The notes: a model not told the origin generated them from the sequence alone. Positions 35,198 to 47,310 are shown, counted from the stretch's first letter. The stretch: 64,000 nt of DNA from Chondrus crispus (GCF_000350225.1 NW_005179151.1:287689-351688), one strand, 5' to 3'. Made by a program: numbers and translations.

Positions 35198-37640
35198 TTT
35201 CTTTTTCTTTAATTTTTTCCTCAACCCCCGTCTCTTCGCAAAACCCCTGTCCCCAAAGTTCCCACCCCTTTCCAATCCCAAACCCATCTCCTACACAACT
35301 GTACACTACAGTACATCGCCCAGTGTATAAGCTTCGCCCCACCCCCCACCGCCCCTCAGGCCTCAGGCCGTTGACCCCGGCAGATACCCGACTCCTCTAC
35401 GACTCCTTTAAACAACCAATCCCCCCATCCCTTTCCCAACGGCTACGTCCTATCCCCCTCCCACATCCCGCTCCTTGACACCCTCCTGCCCTCTCGCCCT
35501 TCATTTTTTCTCACTTGAATTCCCCCACTGCCCGTCCGCAAACCCATCACCTGGTGACGGTCTTTGCGTCCACAACCCGCCTCGCTCACCCTTGTTCACG
35601 AAAACCACACACATGCCTCTCAGAAAAGCAAAGCGTACATTGCTGCAAGCGTATGGCGCTGAAGAGAGAACAAAACTTGGACAATAATCAATCAATTGTA
35701 ACGGATTTCTCCAAGTAAAACCGCGTTGTAAAACAGTGAAAAGTGATTTGCGAGATCCTCCCTTGAGTAGTGCAATACGCTAATAGTGCAGTATTCCACC
35801 GCGTGGCCCTCCTTCTGTTTACACCTCCTCTTCCGCCTGCTCCCTGTGATTCCCCGCAGCGACTGCACAACGAAGACACTGACCCGTCTGTACTACCTGA
35901 CGGGCTTCACTTTACACTGGACGTGTTCCAATCCAACCCAAATAAAATGCAGTGCCAGTCGAACACCTCCCTCTCCGTTTCACCTGCCCGCGTGCTGTGT
36001 TCACTGCGCACCACAATGCCGTGATGACGCGGGGGTGTGGAAGCAGCGAATGCAGGCTCACAATCAAGGTGTGGAGAGGAGTGGTGTAGTGCGGAGTGAG
36101 GATAGGCTGTACCGTTCTCGATCTATTCGCTGTACCGGACTACTACTCACACCTTTTCATAAGCGCTTCCTCTTTAGATTGGCTTCCTCACAAAGACACC
36201 AATCATGGATTGGAAACGCCCCATGCCGCCGCCTTCTCGCAAGAGATTTGATGCCCATGTCACGGCCGAGAGACACTCGTATGAGACGCCAGGCTGCTGC
36301 GACGCTCAGCCATGTACAGTAATGTGTTACAGTATGTGCGTGAAGATGCAAGATATGTGCGGTATGCTAGCTTCTGTTGTACATACGTTAAACTGCCAAA
36401 CTCCGGCACACGTGCATCCGCTGCGCGTTTCGCTGACGTCTGTCCAAGGTTTGGACTGCAATGTGGTCTTGCAATGTGGTCTACTAGAGGGGTTTATGAC
36501 GCTAGTTGGGACCGGTTATCCCGACGAACGTGGACTCAAGCATGACCACAGGTCCGTACTCATGGTCTATGGCGGTCTGACAGGGGGTGCTTTGTTATAA
36601 TGTACGCCATACAATATATAAATATATAAATGGTACTCTCGGAAATTTCTTGTAGAGAAGTCAGACTCTCAACCACTCAAGCAACGGAGCAGCGAACATT
36701 CTTGGTACATGTTGGTTCCCGCATGCCGACAGCAGCGCCCAGAGACTGTAAGACACTCGAGTTTCTCATCCTGACACTGTTGTCACTTGTGTCTAGAAGC
36801 CCAGGTCGACTCGCTCTCTAGAACCAATCTTAAATTTGGCGTGTACGGTGGCAAGATATCGGCATTTACCGTGAAATGAACACAACAATTACCGAAAGGC
36901 AATTCAGGAGTTTGTTGTACGGTTGACATAACGCGATGCGTGTCGCACTCATATCTACAGTCTACACAGATTTTGGAGCAGTGCAGGTACCAGTCACTGC
37001 AGTGCAGATCTCGTCGTGCAGACCACGTATCGCATTGCTGTGCCCGAAGCAGAAACACTTTTCGACAGAGATGCAAACACATTGTAGTTACGTACCCTTC
37101 GAGTGCATACCCGCCTGCTGTATCTTTCAGGCTGAGTCTCTAGTGCGATGTCCTATGCCCTCCCTTAGGCCTCGACAGTTCATCGAAGTGGTCATATTGT
37201 GCAATATGCCGGTAGTCGCCAGTGCGGGCACAAGGATGGCCAGCCCAAACGCCTACATGTCAGCCAAGATATCATGACGTTTTCGACTACAAAATGACCG
37301 ACAGAGAAGCGACAAGTGACGGTGAGTAGGAGATATCAGGAGCTCTCCAACGTGTTGCCCGGTAAGATCTATAAAGAATTGTTCCTTACGTAGTGTCAAT
37401 AATACAAACCCTAACAAATCTAAATCATATATCCAGTGCAGTATGGCAACTAGCCCTACACTCGGCCGTATTCTCTTGAAGGGGACGGGGTTGGAGCATT
37501 GTACCATTTCGCGCTTTTCGTTCAACGAAAGGAGCGTGAGGCATTAATTTCAAGGCATGTGCCGGACGCATTCACGCCTGCACATTTCTGATTGTTTTGT
37601 CGCTGCAGATATGGAAACGGGGTCCTTCAATTTTCCCAAT
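35181..37640. repeat. Long repeat, copy 1 (empty site for the MITE at 37640)
   Basis: Nearly identical to 49896-52698. It contains many short open frames, none with a recognisable domain or consistent reading. It lacks about 320 bases present in copy 2 at 51036-51360, with CCATGT at the junction. At 37630-37650 it reads CAATCTGAGGAAGTTTCGC, the uninterrupted form of the sequence split by the insertion at 52699-60191. Confidence 0.85.
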
Positions 37641-38146
37641 CTGAGGAAGTTTCGCAATCCGAAGAGTCTTGGCAAGCTCTTGGGCCTGCGGAGCCTTTCA
37701 TTGGACTAGTAGGGTTTGCTCCTCCATCTGCCACTGGGGTACTGCCACGCATCACACGTGTACACTTGTCTAACTCAATGTGACCATCGCATGCTACCTT
37801 ACCGCGTCTGGATTTTCTCAAAGTAGCCTTATAAGGCGACCCTCCCCCCTGGAATACAGAAGACGAGTTCGTGGAAGCGGAAGGAAGCCGGATCAAACGT
37901 ATCCAAAATCTTGATGCAGCTGCCAACCAAACCGAACGCCATTTATCCATGCCCAAACAATAGTCGTCAGTAACAACGTATTTAGCAAATCTCGTGGAAA
38001 CCCGACACATAACTCTATGCACGTCCAAGAAAACATTTACAAAAGAAATGGGTGTGCTGGGGTCGGGGCATACCATCAACAAATTGAAACAAAAAAATAG
38101 ACCTACCCATTAAGCTCACGGACATGGCGTCTGAACGTCTCGTTCC
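37641..38146. repeat. Continuation of the long repeat into the dispersed repeat
   Basis: Matches 60195-60690. From about 37834 (AAGGCGACCCTCCCCCCTGG) it is the dispersed repeat found also at 10655, 48310, 60378 and 63027. No gene before 38147. Confidence 0.75.
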
Positions 38147-38713
38147 CTAGACCACGTGCTCGACGGAAGTGACTCGGCGGTTGACGGAAGAAACGGTCTC
38201 TTCGACAGTGGAGGACACACTTCTACTGGCCTCCGCCCTTGTCGAATGCGCCATAGCCGGCGGAAGGACGTGGTTGTCTGGCGAAGTTGAAGAGCGGAGG
38301 AGGTCGTGGTTGTCGTGGTTATCTGGCGAGGTTGAGGAGCGAAGGAGGTCTCTACTGGCATCCTCCGCCCTTGTCAAATGCGCCATATGCAGCGGAAGGA
38401 CATGGTTGTCTGGCGAGGTCGCGGAGCGAAGGAGGTCTGTGGGACAATTGCGACACCAATCAATGACCCATCGGACGAGGTAGATGACGTTGACAATTAC
38501 GAACATACACAAGGCGAGAAAGGAATAGTTCGATTGCCACGGTAGCTCGTGATTGGGGTCAGCAGTCGGCAGGGCTGGAAGGTTAGGCGGTGCGGGTGAG
38601 GGCAACGGCATGGCTTCGGACGAGTGTGCGGTGAGCGAGAGTGTGAGGGTCAAGACGAAGAGAAAGCAGGTGCGGGCGAGGGGACGGGACGTGGGGTTAG
38701 TGTAGTCGAGCAT
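38147..38713 (-). CDS. Repeat-borne single-pass membrane protein, copy C
   Basis: 188 residues from the ATG at 38713, the longest copy. Signal peptide, proline-rich linker, transmembrane helix, R-N-C-P juxtamembrane region, then an expanded tail: the R-S-A-T-S-P-D-N-H block, an M-A-H-L-T-R-A-E-D segment, two further R-S-S-T-S-P-D-N-H blocks and a second M-A-H-S-T-R-A-E segment. A tandem duplication in the tail is apparent. Its N-terminus belongs to the B type and its C-terminus to the A/E type, so the gene is a mosaic. Confidence 0.6.
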   Translation of the reverse strand: MLDYTNPTSRPLARTCFLFVLTLTLSLTAHSSEAMPLPSPAPPNLPALPTADPNHELPWQSNYSFLALCMFVIVNVIYLVRWVIDWCRNCPTDLLRSATSPDNHVLPLHMAHLTRAEDASRDLLRSSTSPDNHDNHDLLRSSTSPDNHVLPPAMAHSTRAEASRSVSSTVEETVSSVNRRVTSVEHVV

Positions 38714-39635
38714 GGCGAAGAAGGGTGGTGTTCAGTGGATGGATCGTGCTGGTTGTCGGTTGAGGTTGGACCAGTTGTATCGAGGGCGGTGAGGATGGCA
38801 GAGTGGAGACGGAAAATAAGGAAGCAACTACATTGCTCCGGGTTTAAATAGGGGGGTGTGTGAGGTGAGTGAGGTGAGGTGGGGTGGGCCGGTGAAGGCG
38901 AGAATGAAGGCGAGAAGGGAGGCAGGCGAGAAGGGAGAGCGGGTACTAATTGGCGAAATGACCGTGGCACGGGTTGCCAGCATTGCGATTTGTTCAGGCG
39001 TAGATGCGCAGATGCGCAGTACCCTTGGTACTGCATGAGCAACCCAGGAAAATTTAGGACAAAGTAGGGTTGCGATAACGAAGGTAAACCTCACCTTGCT
39101 GTTTGGGAGCGATCTAGTTACATTCTCCTGTCTGAGTGACAGGGGCTCGTTCTCATAATATGATATTCATATTATGAAGACAGCTCTTTTTTTGCAAAAA
39201 TATATAAATTAAATTGAACATTCAAAAAGTCACCTTGAGCACTATTTCCTTAACGTGCTTGTTTTCGGCAATAGCATCTTGCAGAACACCGGGATTGCAG
39301 CTTTGAATGCGCGTAAAACTTAAGAATACAAATGCAGATTGAGCATCAAGTTGCCTTTTTGAACTGGCGTTTTTGGTTTCCAAATTATTTTACATGCGGT
39401 TTTAGAGTGGTTTAAAAAAAGCTTCTTTTCTAGACATATCTAAAACCAACCACGAAGAACATGCAATTCTCACAAAGTTCTTTCTGGTCCCAAGTCAGAA
39501 GTCAAGTACGGTGGCCGGGGTATCGTTTTCTTTTTTGTCGGGAAAGCGAAAGTCAAGAATAAAATAGGTCGAATACTGTACTTATGTGAGACGAAAGTCC
39601 TCACATGAGTACATGTGTCACTAGTGTCAAAGACA
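38714..39635. repeat. Dispersed repeat and MITE-like module, non-coding
   Basis: 38825-39120 matches 9820-10090 (promoter motif and the following G-rich stretch). 39160-39600 is another copy of the MITE-like module, with diverged ends. No gene supported. Confidence 0.6.
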
Positions 39636-39802
39636 CTAGTGTCTAGACGACCGGCAATTTGCCTCATATGAGGTCAAATGCTCTACAGTAAAATTTAAAC
39701 AAAATTTAAGATTTTCGCAAGTATAGAACAAAAGGAGCACAATTTTTACGAAGTAGAACTTTGAACGACTATAAAGACAACTATAAACGACTAGTTAGTA
39801 AC

Positions 39803-39873
39803 TGACAAGCCAGCTCAGTGGTCTGCAAGGATCGCTGAGTCTTAGAGGCCGGGGTTCAACTCCTCGCTGAGCA
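39803..39873 (+). ncRNA. tRNA-like sequence with A and B boxes
   Basis: CAGCTCAGTGG (39811-39821) fits the pol III A box and GGTTCAACTCC (39853-39863) the B box, about 30 bases apart as in a tRNA. The flanking ends do not pair into an acceptor stem, so it is more likely a tRNA-derived SINE head or a tRNA pseudogene than a working tRNA. Confidence 0.35.
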
Positions 39874-40146
39874 CTTTAGTGGTCGAAAAATCCCTTCGGG
39901 GATCTCGATGGTTCTTGTTCGTGACCTGCAGCCCAGGACGCTTTATAGCGCCCACTCGAACATGAGATTGAATACGGTGACATCTCATAAAGGGGCATTC
40001 CAACACGGCTGCAGGTCTTCCAAGCAAGTCTTTAGACGCAGGATAGAACCATAGGGGGCAAAGGAAGTTTTTTATCTCTTTTTGCTCTATTTTACTCAAA
40101 TTCTGACCCATTGAGTCAGTTTTAATGGCCGAGAACGCTTTAAGGA

Positions 40147-42249
40147 CTAATAGTACTTACCTTTGTAAGTAAGATCGTGACGTTCGTCGACGTGTTTCTT
40201 AAAACAGTCACGCCCAGTCTGGTGATGACAAAGGTATACTTCTTTGTCAAAATATGCCTTGCAGGCTGAGCAAATAAACTTTGACTTTTTTGTACCTTTG
40301 CAAATATTGCATCTGGATTGATAAAGAGCACAAGTCTCCTCGCCGGATGCGGTTTTACGCTTGCGAGTGGTTGGAGTTAGGTGAGTACCAATTCCACTGC
40401 CAAACCCAACATCTTCATCTTCAAAAGCACTGTCTGATTCTCGCTGACGTAACGATATACGATCATACTTGTTATCAATCAACTGGTCAGCAAGCTCACA
40501 ATAAAACTGATTTGGAGACATCTTAGAACCATCTCCTTTTGCACCTGCATACAGTTTCCATGCATCCACAATGCAAATGGCCAATAAAGAAGTGTTGACA
40601 CGCATAGACCACTCCTTGACTTCGAACTTCTTTTCCAAGCCGAGATCATCCTGACGAGATCTGTTGTGGCGGTCAATCTGAGAGCAAGTTTCATAATACT
40701 GCTCACAGACTGAGGGAATACGGATAGACAATTCCTCTTTTCTTGTCACGCCATGACGTGTACGCCATCTCTCGCGGTAGATTGGAGTTCCTTCGTTGGA
40801 TGTTCCGACAGAACTAATAAAGTATCTGCGGTCTCGGTCCACCCACATCACTGCCATGAGATGAGGCCGGGCCACCGGCTTCGAAACTAGTGTGACGTGC
40901 TCTCCCTTTTCAGCAATCTCCAGATGAGATAGATATTTCATCGGATATTTCTTGGTAGATGTCTTCACTACACCTGTGAATCTAAGACCTTTCTCATAAA
41001 GTGATTCAGCCGTGTGGACAGAAGCAAAGTACGAATCCGCGCAGACAACACGATTGCTGTGAAATCATGGCTGTAACAACCTCAAAGTCACTGCGGTTCC
41101 GTGTAAGTGGTCACTTTCAAAATCCTTTAAAGAAGTCTCCTCAGCTGAGACGACGTTCTCAATTCTTATTATGATTCCACTTTTTCCACATGCAGCAGTC
41201 TTCAACTCACAGCCATTCTCGGGTTTTCGGTCCATGGCCACATAATGAGGAAGACCGGTTTCAATCCAATCTCCTCCAAGTCCATACCAGCGTGACATAC
41301 TCTCATCAACGCAGATGTTCTGTGATGGAATCACATGTGATGCTCTGTGATCATTGATTGCGACCATGAAGTCCCTGATCATACCCCATCTGTCATTTGA
41401 GTCAGCTGGAAAGCTGAACGTGACATTCTGACGAAGCTCCTCGAATCTTCTGCGGGAGATGATGTTTCCGAATTGAGGTTGCGGGAGATATTTGCTGGTT
41501 TCCTGTGAGCTCCAAAGAGACCTTCTGGTGCTGAATTCAATCCGAGTCATAAGGATTAGCACCCCGAAAAACTTCAAAATTTCACCTCTTGTAGTCCAGC
41601 GAAGTCCCCTTGATTCCATTGCATCGTTGGTGTAGGAAACCATTAATGCCAAGTGCTCCTGTGGGAACAACCACATAAAGTAGTCCATGGGATGCATTTG
41701 AGATGGACTGTGACCACGGGATATAATCTCATCAATCGGTCCAATCACCTTCCATCTTCTCGGCGGTATCATACCATTTAAATGCATCGTGACTTCCTCA
41801 CGCTTCCAGGCCCAGCCGTGGACATTCATGAGGCCATCTTGGGAATCCATTTCGTCACTCTCGGAGATTCTCGTACTCGGGCTGAATGCTCCTTCCAGTG
41901 GCGTCACGCGGTCCTCTGTAGGCTCCGGTTGCGCATAATGTTCAGTTTCTTTCTGGATATGATCTTCAGGACCGTCATCGATCAGGTCCATCACTTCACC
42001 AGCCTTGATGTTAGCTATGCGAAGCGTGACTTCCTTGACGCCATCTGATAATTCCCATTTAGCCCTGACTGAAGTGACACTGCGACCCTTCACTTTGTCA
42101 GTTTTCATGCTAATGACAGTTCCCGTGACCAGCTTGATCTTCCAGGAGGCTCCATACATGCGACGACATTTACTCTGAGCTGTGAGCAGTCTTGCACGAG
42201 TGTGGACGCGGTTACCTGCAATAATTCGAGGATCATTGACGCTCACCAT
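40147..42249 (-). pseudogene. PiggyBac-like transposase with one in-frame TGA
   Basis: About 700 codons from the ATG at 42249. The N-terminal part includes a chromo-like or SH3-like beta-rich stretch (not certain). The DDE_Tnp_1_7 core follows: T-R-G-E-I-L-K-F-F-G-V-L-I-L-M, then N-I-C-V-D-E-S-M (first Asp, near 313), C-A-D-S-Y-F-A-S (second Asp, near 407), and S-Q-I-D-R-H-N-R-S (third Asp, near 525). The C-terminus is a cysteine/histidine zinc-binding domain (C-N-I-C...C-S-A-C...C-H-H...C-F-K-K-H). A TGA at 41065-41067 interrupts the frame about 12 codons before the second Asp, and the same frame then continues unbroken to 40147. Confidence 0.88.
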
Positions 42250-42463
42250 TTTGAAGAAAGTTTGGGAAGAGGAAGACGAAAGTGTTGATTAGGGAAGACT
42301 GAGATACGGAATTGAATGTTTTCTGGTTTGCCAACGTTTAATACTCTAGTCGTAAGCTTTTCACTACAGTAGCGATAAATTTCTACAATTATTCGAATTG
42401 CAAAAGCCCGCCTAAAAACTGGCCTCATATGAGGCCATTTGTCACCTAGACACTAGAGTCTGC

Positions 42464-44348
42464 ATGACACACACCATGGCGACGAAGAAGACGTCGTCCC
42501 CCCGCTCCCCACGGTCTCCGCACCCGCTCCTTGCCGCCGCGGTCGGACCATGCCCGGACGCGTATGGCAGTAGCAACCTGAGCATGTCTCTCGAAAATTC
42601 GCGAGAGAAAACGCTTTCGCTTTCGGCTTTGCGCGCGACCCCGACTTCAGCCGCGCGTGCGACGCCCCCCTTCCCTTCTCGCCCTGCTCCACCCGCCCAA
42701 GCCTCCCCTGCTTACGACCCCTCGCCCGCTCAACCCTGGGTCACCGTCGCCACCGCCCCACCCCAACGCCCGCCTCGTTTCTCCTCTCCTGCCGGCCAGC
42801 CCCACGCGGCGCGCGCCGCGCCGTTTTCCCCTCTCGCTCAGCCTCATGCATCTTCCACCCCCGTGTTTGTTGCGCCATGCCTTCTCAATCTGCCACGTGT
42901 CCCGGCACGCGCCGGATCTACCATCCTAACCCTTGCCGCAGCCCGCGCGGCCCTGGCGGCCCCTGCCTCAGTCTCGAGTGCTACACTCGCTGAGGCGCAC
43001 CCGCTTGTCCGCAAAGGTGGGCAACGCCATTCGACTTGATCCCCGCAAAGGCGAACCGGTTGCTCCGCCCCCCGCAATCACCGCGTACGGTATCGCGCCT
43101 GACGCCCAGCTCGCTGCCTTCCCTTCCTTCGCTGCTGCCCAGTCCGCCCTGCTCCGTGGCGCCCACCTCGCTGGCACTGCTCTTCCTCCCCACGTCATCG
43201 TCCCTGGAGTCGGCCGCTGGACTTACATCTACCTGCTCGCTTCTCACACCCCGCTCTTCATTCGCATCCTTTCCCACCTCCGCCTCGTCTATGAGGATCT
43301 CGACGTCCAAACTGCGCCTCTCCCTCCAACCGCTTCTGCCCTTGACACTTCCGCTGCTGCAGGTGTTGTCTGCCGCCTACGTCGCGAGGCGCTCCGCCTC
43401 CTCGACAGCCGCACTCCCACCTCCGTGTCCCTACCCGTCCGTCAGGCTATGGCCATCACGCTCCAAGCTCAAGCTCGCGCGATCGCCCCTCGCCCGGGGC
43501 CCCGCCCGGCGTCCCGCTCTACTCCACCAGGCCCTTCTAGTCGCGCGACGCACCCCGCCCCCCCCGCCCCACTGCTCCTTTGCCCCCCCCGCCATCCACC
43601 AATGGCCCTGTTGCTGCTCTCGCCGTTGCGCCTGCCAGGGCCTCCACTCCCACGTTGCCTACCGCTCTACCCATCGCGTTTTCCAATCCACCTGCCGCTG
43701 GGCCTCACGCTCGGCCCATTGCGATCCCTGTTCCTAAAGTCCCCTCTCTCGCTGACACTGTCCCTACCGTCGTCGTTAATCGGTCGCCACCGCCTTCCGC
43801 GCTTTCCATCGGTCCCCCCTCTCAACTATCGCCTCCCCTTCCGTCCCCTCCCATCTCGTCTGACCAGCGTACGCTCCCCCTATCCCCTTACGATGCCTTT
43901 CCTCCCTTGCCCGTCCGCCTGCCACTACGGAACCATGCCACGTCCTCGGTTTCTGAAGCGAGGGCGGGGGATGCCGATGCCGCAACTCCTCCCCTCGCTT
44001 CTGCGAACCCCTGCTTTGTTCCACCCCCTTCCGCCTAAAGCCGCGCTCCAGTTGCTACCCCTGCCACCCCTGAAGCGAGTCCTCCACCCACGCCCGCTGA
44101 AGCTTCCTCATCACCCCCACATCTCCTCCGAAAGCGCCCACTGTCCTTCTCCGCCGAGCTCCCCCCACCTCACCGGCCTCGCGGCAGCAATGCACCGCAA
44201 CAACCAGGCCTTCTTCCCCCACCCACCAGCTCACAATGAGTCGCCCAAGCCCATCCTCGTCTGCGATTCTGTCCTCCTCGGCCCCGCCCCGCTACGCCCC
44301 CCGGGTCGCGCCTCCGGGCCCCTCCCCGTCCCTTCCCTCAGTCCATGA
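42464..44348 (+). pseudogene. Pro/Ala-rich N-terminal region of the non-LTR element
   Basis: Overlapping plus-strand frames of Pro/Ala/Ser-rich sequence. One part (42990-43470) looks folded: L-A-A-F-P-S-F-A-A-A-Q-S-A-L-L-R-G-A-H-L and W-T-Y-I-Y-L-L-A-S-H-T-P-L-F-I. The reading frame changes more than once. Probably the ORF1-like or linker part of the element; no domain is recognised. Confidence 0.35.
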
Positions 44349-45916
44349 CCTCCTCCTCAGCCCATTTTATTCGTCCCAAATCTACTCAGCTGTACCCGCC
44401 CCGTGCCTCCACAGCTTAACATTACTTCTCATCAAACTGGTTCGTGCAGCTGCCGCCACCACCGACCCTTCCGCGACCCACCACGCCTTCCTCAGCCTCC
44501 ACCTCCTACCAACCGCCGTCCTTCGACGGACGTTCCGCGGCGGGCCTGGCTGGCGCACAAGAAAGGGGCAGCACCATGCCCTGCGCGACCGCATCCGTAG
44601 AGCAACTTCTGACCTTCAATGGCCTCAGTTATGGCAAGAAGCCCTGGACGCGCGACAGTACGACCTTGACTGGCACGAACGAAACGGTAGGCGGTGCCAG
44701 CGCGCCGACTCGTCCCAACGTCGAGTCACCCGCGCGATGCGCTTTGCAGGCGATTCACACTACGGACGAGCGATGAGAGCCCTAACGGACAAGCCGCTAG
44801 CCAATCTCCAGGACCCCGCTACCACCAGAAACTGACTTTCCTTCACCCCTCTCCAGCAGCACCCGTCCAACCGCTCCTCTCTACCGAGCTGCCGCCGGCA
44901 CCTGACATAACAGAAGGGCAGGTCCTCCGTGCCACTCGGTCTATGAATCCCTCTTCTGCGGCTGGGCCGGACCGACTGTCTCCACGCCTCTTACAGTTGC
45001 TGGCCCATACGTCTGTGAGCCCCGAATCCGGGATGACGGGACTGTCGGCACTCACTGGTCCTGTCCAGCGTCTCGCACGCGGAGACGTGCCCGACCGCAC
45101 GGCCTCCTTACTCGCGGCTTCCACTCTCATCCCTCTCCAACTTCGCCCCGACAAAATCCGCCCCATAGCGGTCGGGACAGCTCTGCGTCGGCTTGTGACA
45201 AAACCCTGCCACACGCGGCCATTGAAGACACACGGTATCTCCTTGCACCAGAGCAGCTCGCGAATGGCGTCCAGTCCGGCATGGACGCCATTGTCCATGA
45301 CTCTCGCATGCTGATGGCCAGACACGGCCGGGACCCCAATTTCATTCTTGTCTCCGTTGACGCTCGTAATGCATTTAATACCTTCTCACGGCAAGCAATG
45401 ATCAACAAATTATCGCTGCAGACTCCGAGCTTGGCCCACTTTCTCAATATGATATACGGCCGTACTGTACCGGATCTCGTTCCGCCGTCCTCCCCTCGAG
45501 TCCTTTTGAAGAGTCGTCAAGGCACACAGCAGGGAAACCCTGCTGGAATGCTTTTGTTTTCGCTCGCTGTGCAGCCTCTCGTGAGGCGAATCAGCCGAGA
45601 GTGCCATCTTTCGCTGAACCGGTGGTACGCTGACGACGGCACTCTCGTAGGAACAATACCGGAGGTGACCAAAGCTCTGAAAATCTTGAAAACGTCCGGC
45701 CCTGACATGGGATTTACCATGAACGTCTCGAAATGTCGTGCATGTTGGCCCTCCATGATCCCCGCTCTTCTACAAAATATGACCCAATCGTTCCCATTGG
45801 ATGTCACACAAGACGGTGGGATTGCTCTCCTCGGTGCTCCCCTTGGAACCGAATCATACATTAAGAAATTCTTACACCAAAAATCTCGTCGGTGTCAGAC
45901 TCACTCAAGCTCCTAG
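44236..45916 (+). pseudogene. Reverse transcriptase of the non-LTR element (frameshifted)
   Basis: The first frame holds the pre-RT region (R-R-V-T-R-A-M-R-F-A-G-D-S-H-Y-G-R-A). It continues in another frame with S-S-A-A-G-P-D-R-L-S-P-R-L and K-I-R-P-I-A-V-G-T-A-L-R-R-L-V. After a shift near 45195 comes the palm: L-V-S-V-D-A-R-N-A-F-N, G-T-Q-Q-G-N-P-A-G-M-L-L-F and W-Y-A-D-D-G-T-L. The catalytic Y-A-D-D is intact, but the gene as a whole is broken by at least two frameshifts. Confidence 0.8.
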
Positions 45917-47304
45917 ATAATGTGCCTGATGCACGCGTACGGTTTCACCTACACCGCGTGACAGGGTCAGTTTGCAAGGTGGAGCATGTGTTTCGCTTGA
46001 CACCTCCCGCTGTGTCCCTCCCACTTGATGTAAGCTTTGACGAATTACAGCAGGCTACGTACTCGCGGTTTAATGACATACCGCTCTCCCCCTCCTTGTC
46101 GATGCAAATAGGACTGCCCTTTCGTATGGGCGGCCATGGTTTTACACCTTTCACCCAATTTGTGCACGCATCGTATGCAGCAAGCCTCCTTGAATCTGCC
46201 TCTGTTCGTATCCAAGGTCCCGCGCATCCTTCCGTCCCGCAATACCGCAGTATGTCCCGCCGCTACCTTGTGGGCATCCTCGCGTCTACCCACCCCGAAT
46301 TGCATACCAGGGGTGTGGTGAGCACGCATTCATCACTTGGACCGTTTGAGCCTGACGCCCTGCTGGAACGACTTGAAAGCGTACATCACACACTATTTCA
46401 GGCGCTTCATGAGGCATTCGCTCGCATTTTCTGGGAAAAGTCCGCATGGGACCGGCTACCCTCCCTCTCTGACCACACCGCCGCCTCTGTGCGCCGTCGA
46501 GCTCGGTACAACTCTCTCTCCGCTCCCAGAGCCGCTGCATTCCTTTGCGCCCACCCTGCCCTGACGTCCCACGTTTCTAACGAGGTGTGGTCCGTAATGC
46601 TACGTCGTCATTTAGATACAACGGTCTACAGCGACTCCATCACGCCCCTTGTGTGCTCCCACTGTCGTCATCGCATGGACACCCGCGGGGACCATGCTGC
46701 TATATGTCGGTACGGCTTCGGTGTTGTGCATCGCCACAACACCGTGCGCAACGCTCTTGCGGGACATGCGCTTCGCGCCGCCGGACTGCGTTGTGATCTC
46801 TAAGTGCCCTTCCTGATCCCCGGCACTGCTCACCGTCCAACCGACATCCTCGTCCAACCTTCCCCGCCTCCTGCGGGCGCTCTTCCCGACCGGCCCACCG
46901 CCTACGACGTCACTGTACGCAGCCCATATCGCGCAGGAGCCCTCGTCCCGGCCGCTCGACGCGTGGCCGGGGCTGCTGAAGTGGCGGATGCGGACAAACT
47001 TCGCACACACGCTCGCCTTCTCCGCTCTGCCCTACATTTGCAATCCGGCGGTGTGCTCCCCCCGTTGGACTGGCACTTCGTCCCCTTAGCGCTCGACACT
47101 CTGAGCGCCCCCAGCGCCCGCACTTCAGCTGTACTCGAGTCCCTCGCTCATCAAATAGCCATCCGCACAGGGACAACGCTTGGTACCGCCAAGTCCCGAA
47201 TGTCTCAGCGCCTCAGTTACGCCATTTGGTCAAGCGTTGCCTCCGCCACGCTCGCCGGCATGCCTTATCATGGACCGGCCTTATCGTGCCCTACCCAAGT
47301 GTGA
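45892..47304 (+). pseudogene. C-terminal zinc finger and restriction-like endonuclease region
   Basis: One frame with a single TAA at 46801-46803. Before it: C-S-H-C-R-H-R-M-D-T-R-G-D-H-A-A-I-C (CCHC finger, 46649-46703) and V-H-R-H-N-T-V-R-N. After it, in the same frame: H-R-P-T-D-I-L-V and Y-D-V-T-V-R-S-P. The R-P-x-D...D-V-T pattern after a CCHC finger and an R-H-N motif is that of the restriction-like endonuclease of R2-superclade elements. Confidence 0.7.
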
Positions 47305-47310
47305 AGCCTG

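Larger units (their letters stand above)
39636..42456 (-). mobile_element. PiggyBac-like DNA transposon
   Basis: Imperfect terminal inverted repeats CTAGTGTCTAG (39636-39646) and its complement (42446-42456), each followed inward by GCCTCATATGAGG (39661-39673 and 42422-42434). It encloses one transposase gene on the minus strand. I do not see the TTAA target usual for piggyBac, so the exact ends are uncertain. Confidence 0.6.
42464..47310 (+). mobile_element. Decayed non-LTR retrotransposon with RT and restriction-like endonuclease
   Basis: A Pro-rich N-terminal region (42464-44348), a reverse transcriptase (44236-45916) and a C-terminal zinc-finger plus PD-(D/E)XK-type endonuclease (45892-47304) follow one another on the plus strand with several frameshifts and one stop. 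There are no LTRs. The ends are not defined; a GAAATAAATTTACA stretch near 47345 could be the 3' tail. Confidence 0.7.

Noticed and set aside
35786..36322. Frames repeated at 35786-36322 and 50506-51072
   Set aside because: They are conserved only because the whole segment is duplicated. Other frames are equally open and no domain appears.
39803..39873. Functional tRNA gene
   Set aside because: A and B boxes fit, but the ends do not pair into an acceptor stem and the anticodon arm is imperfect.
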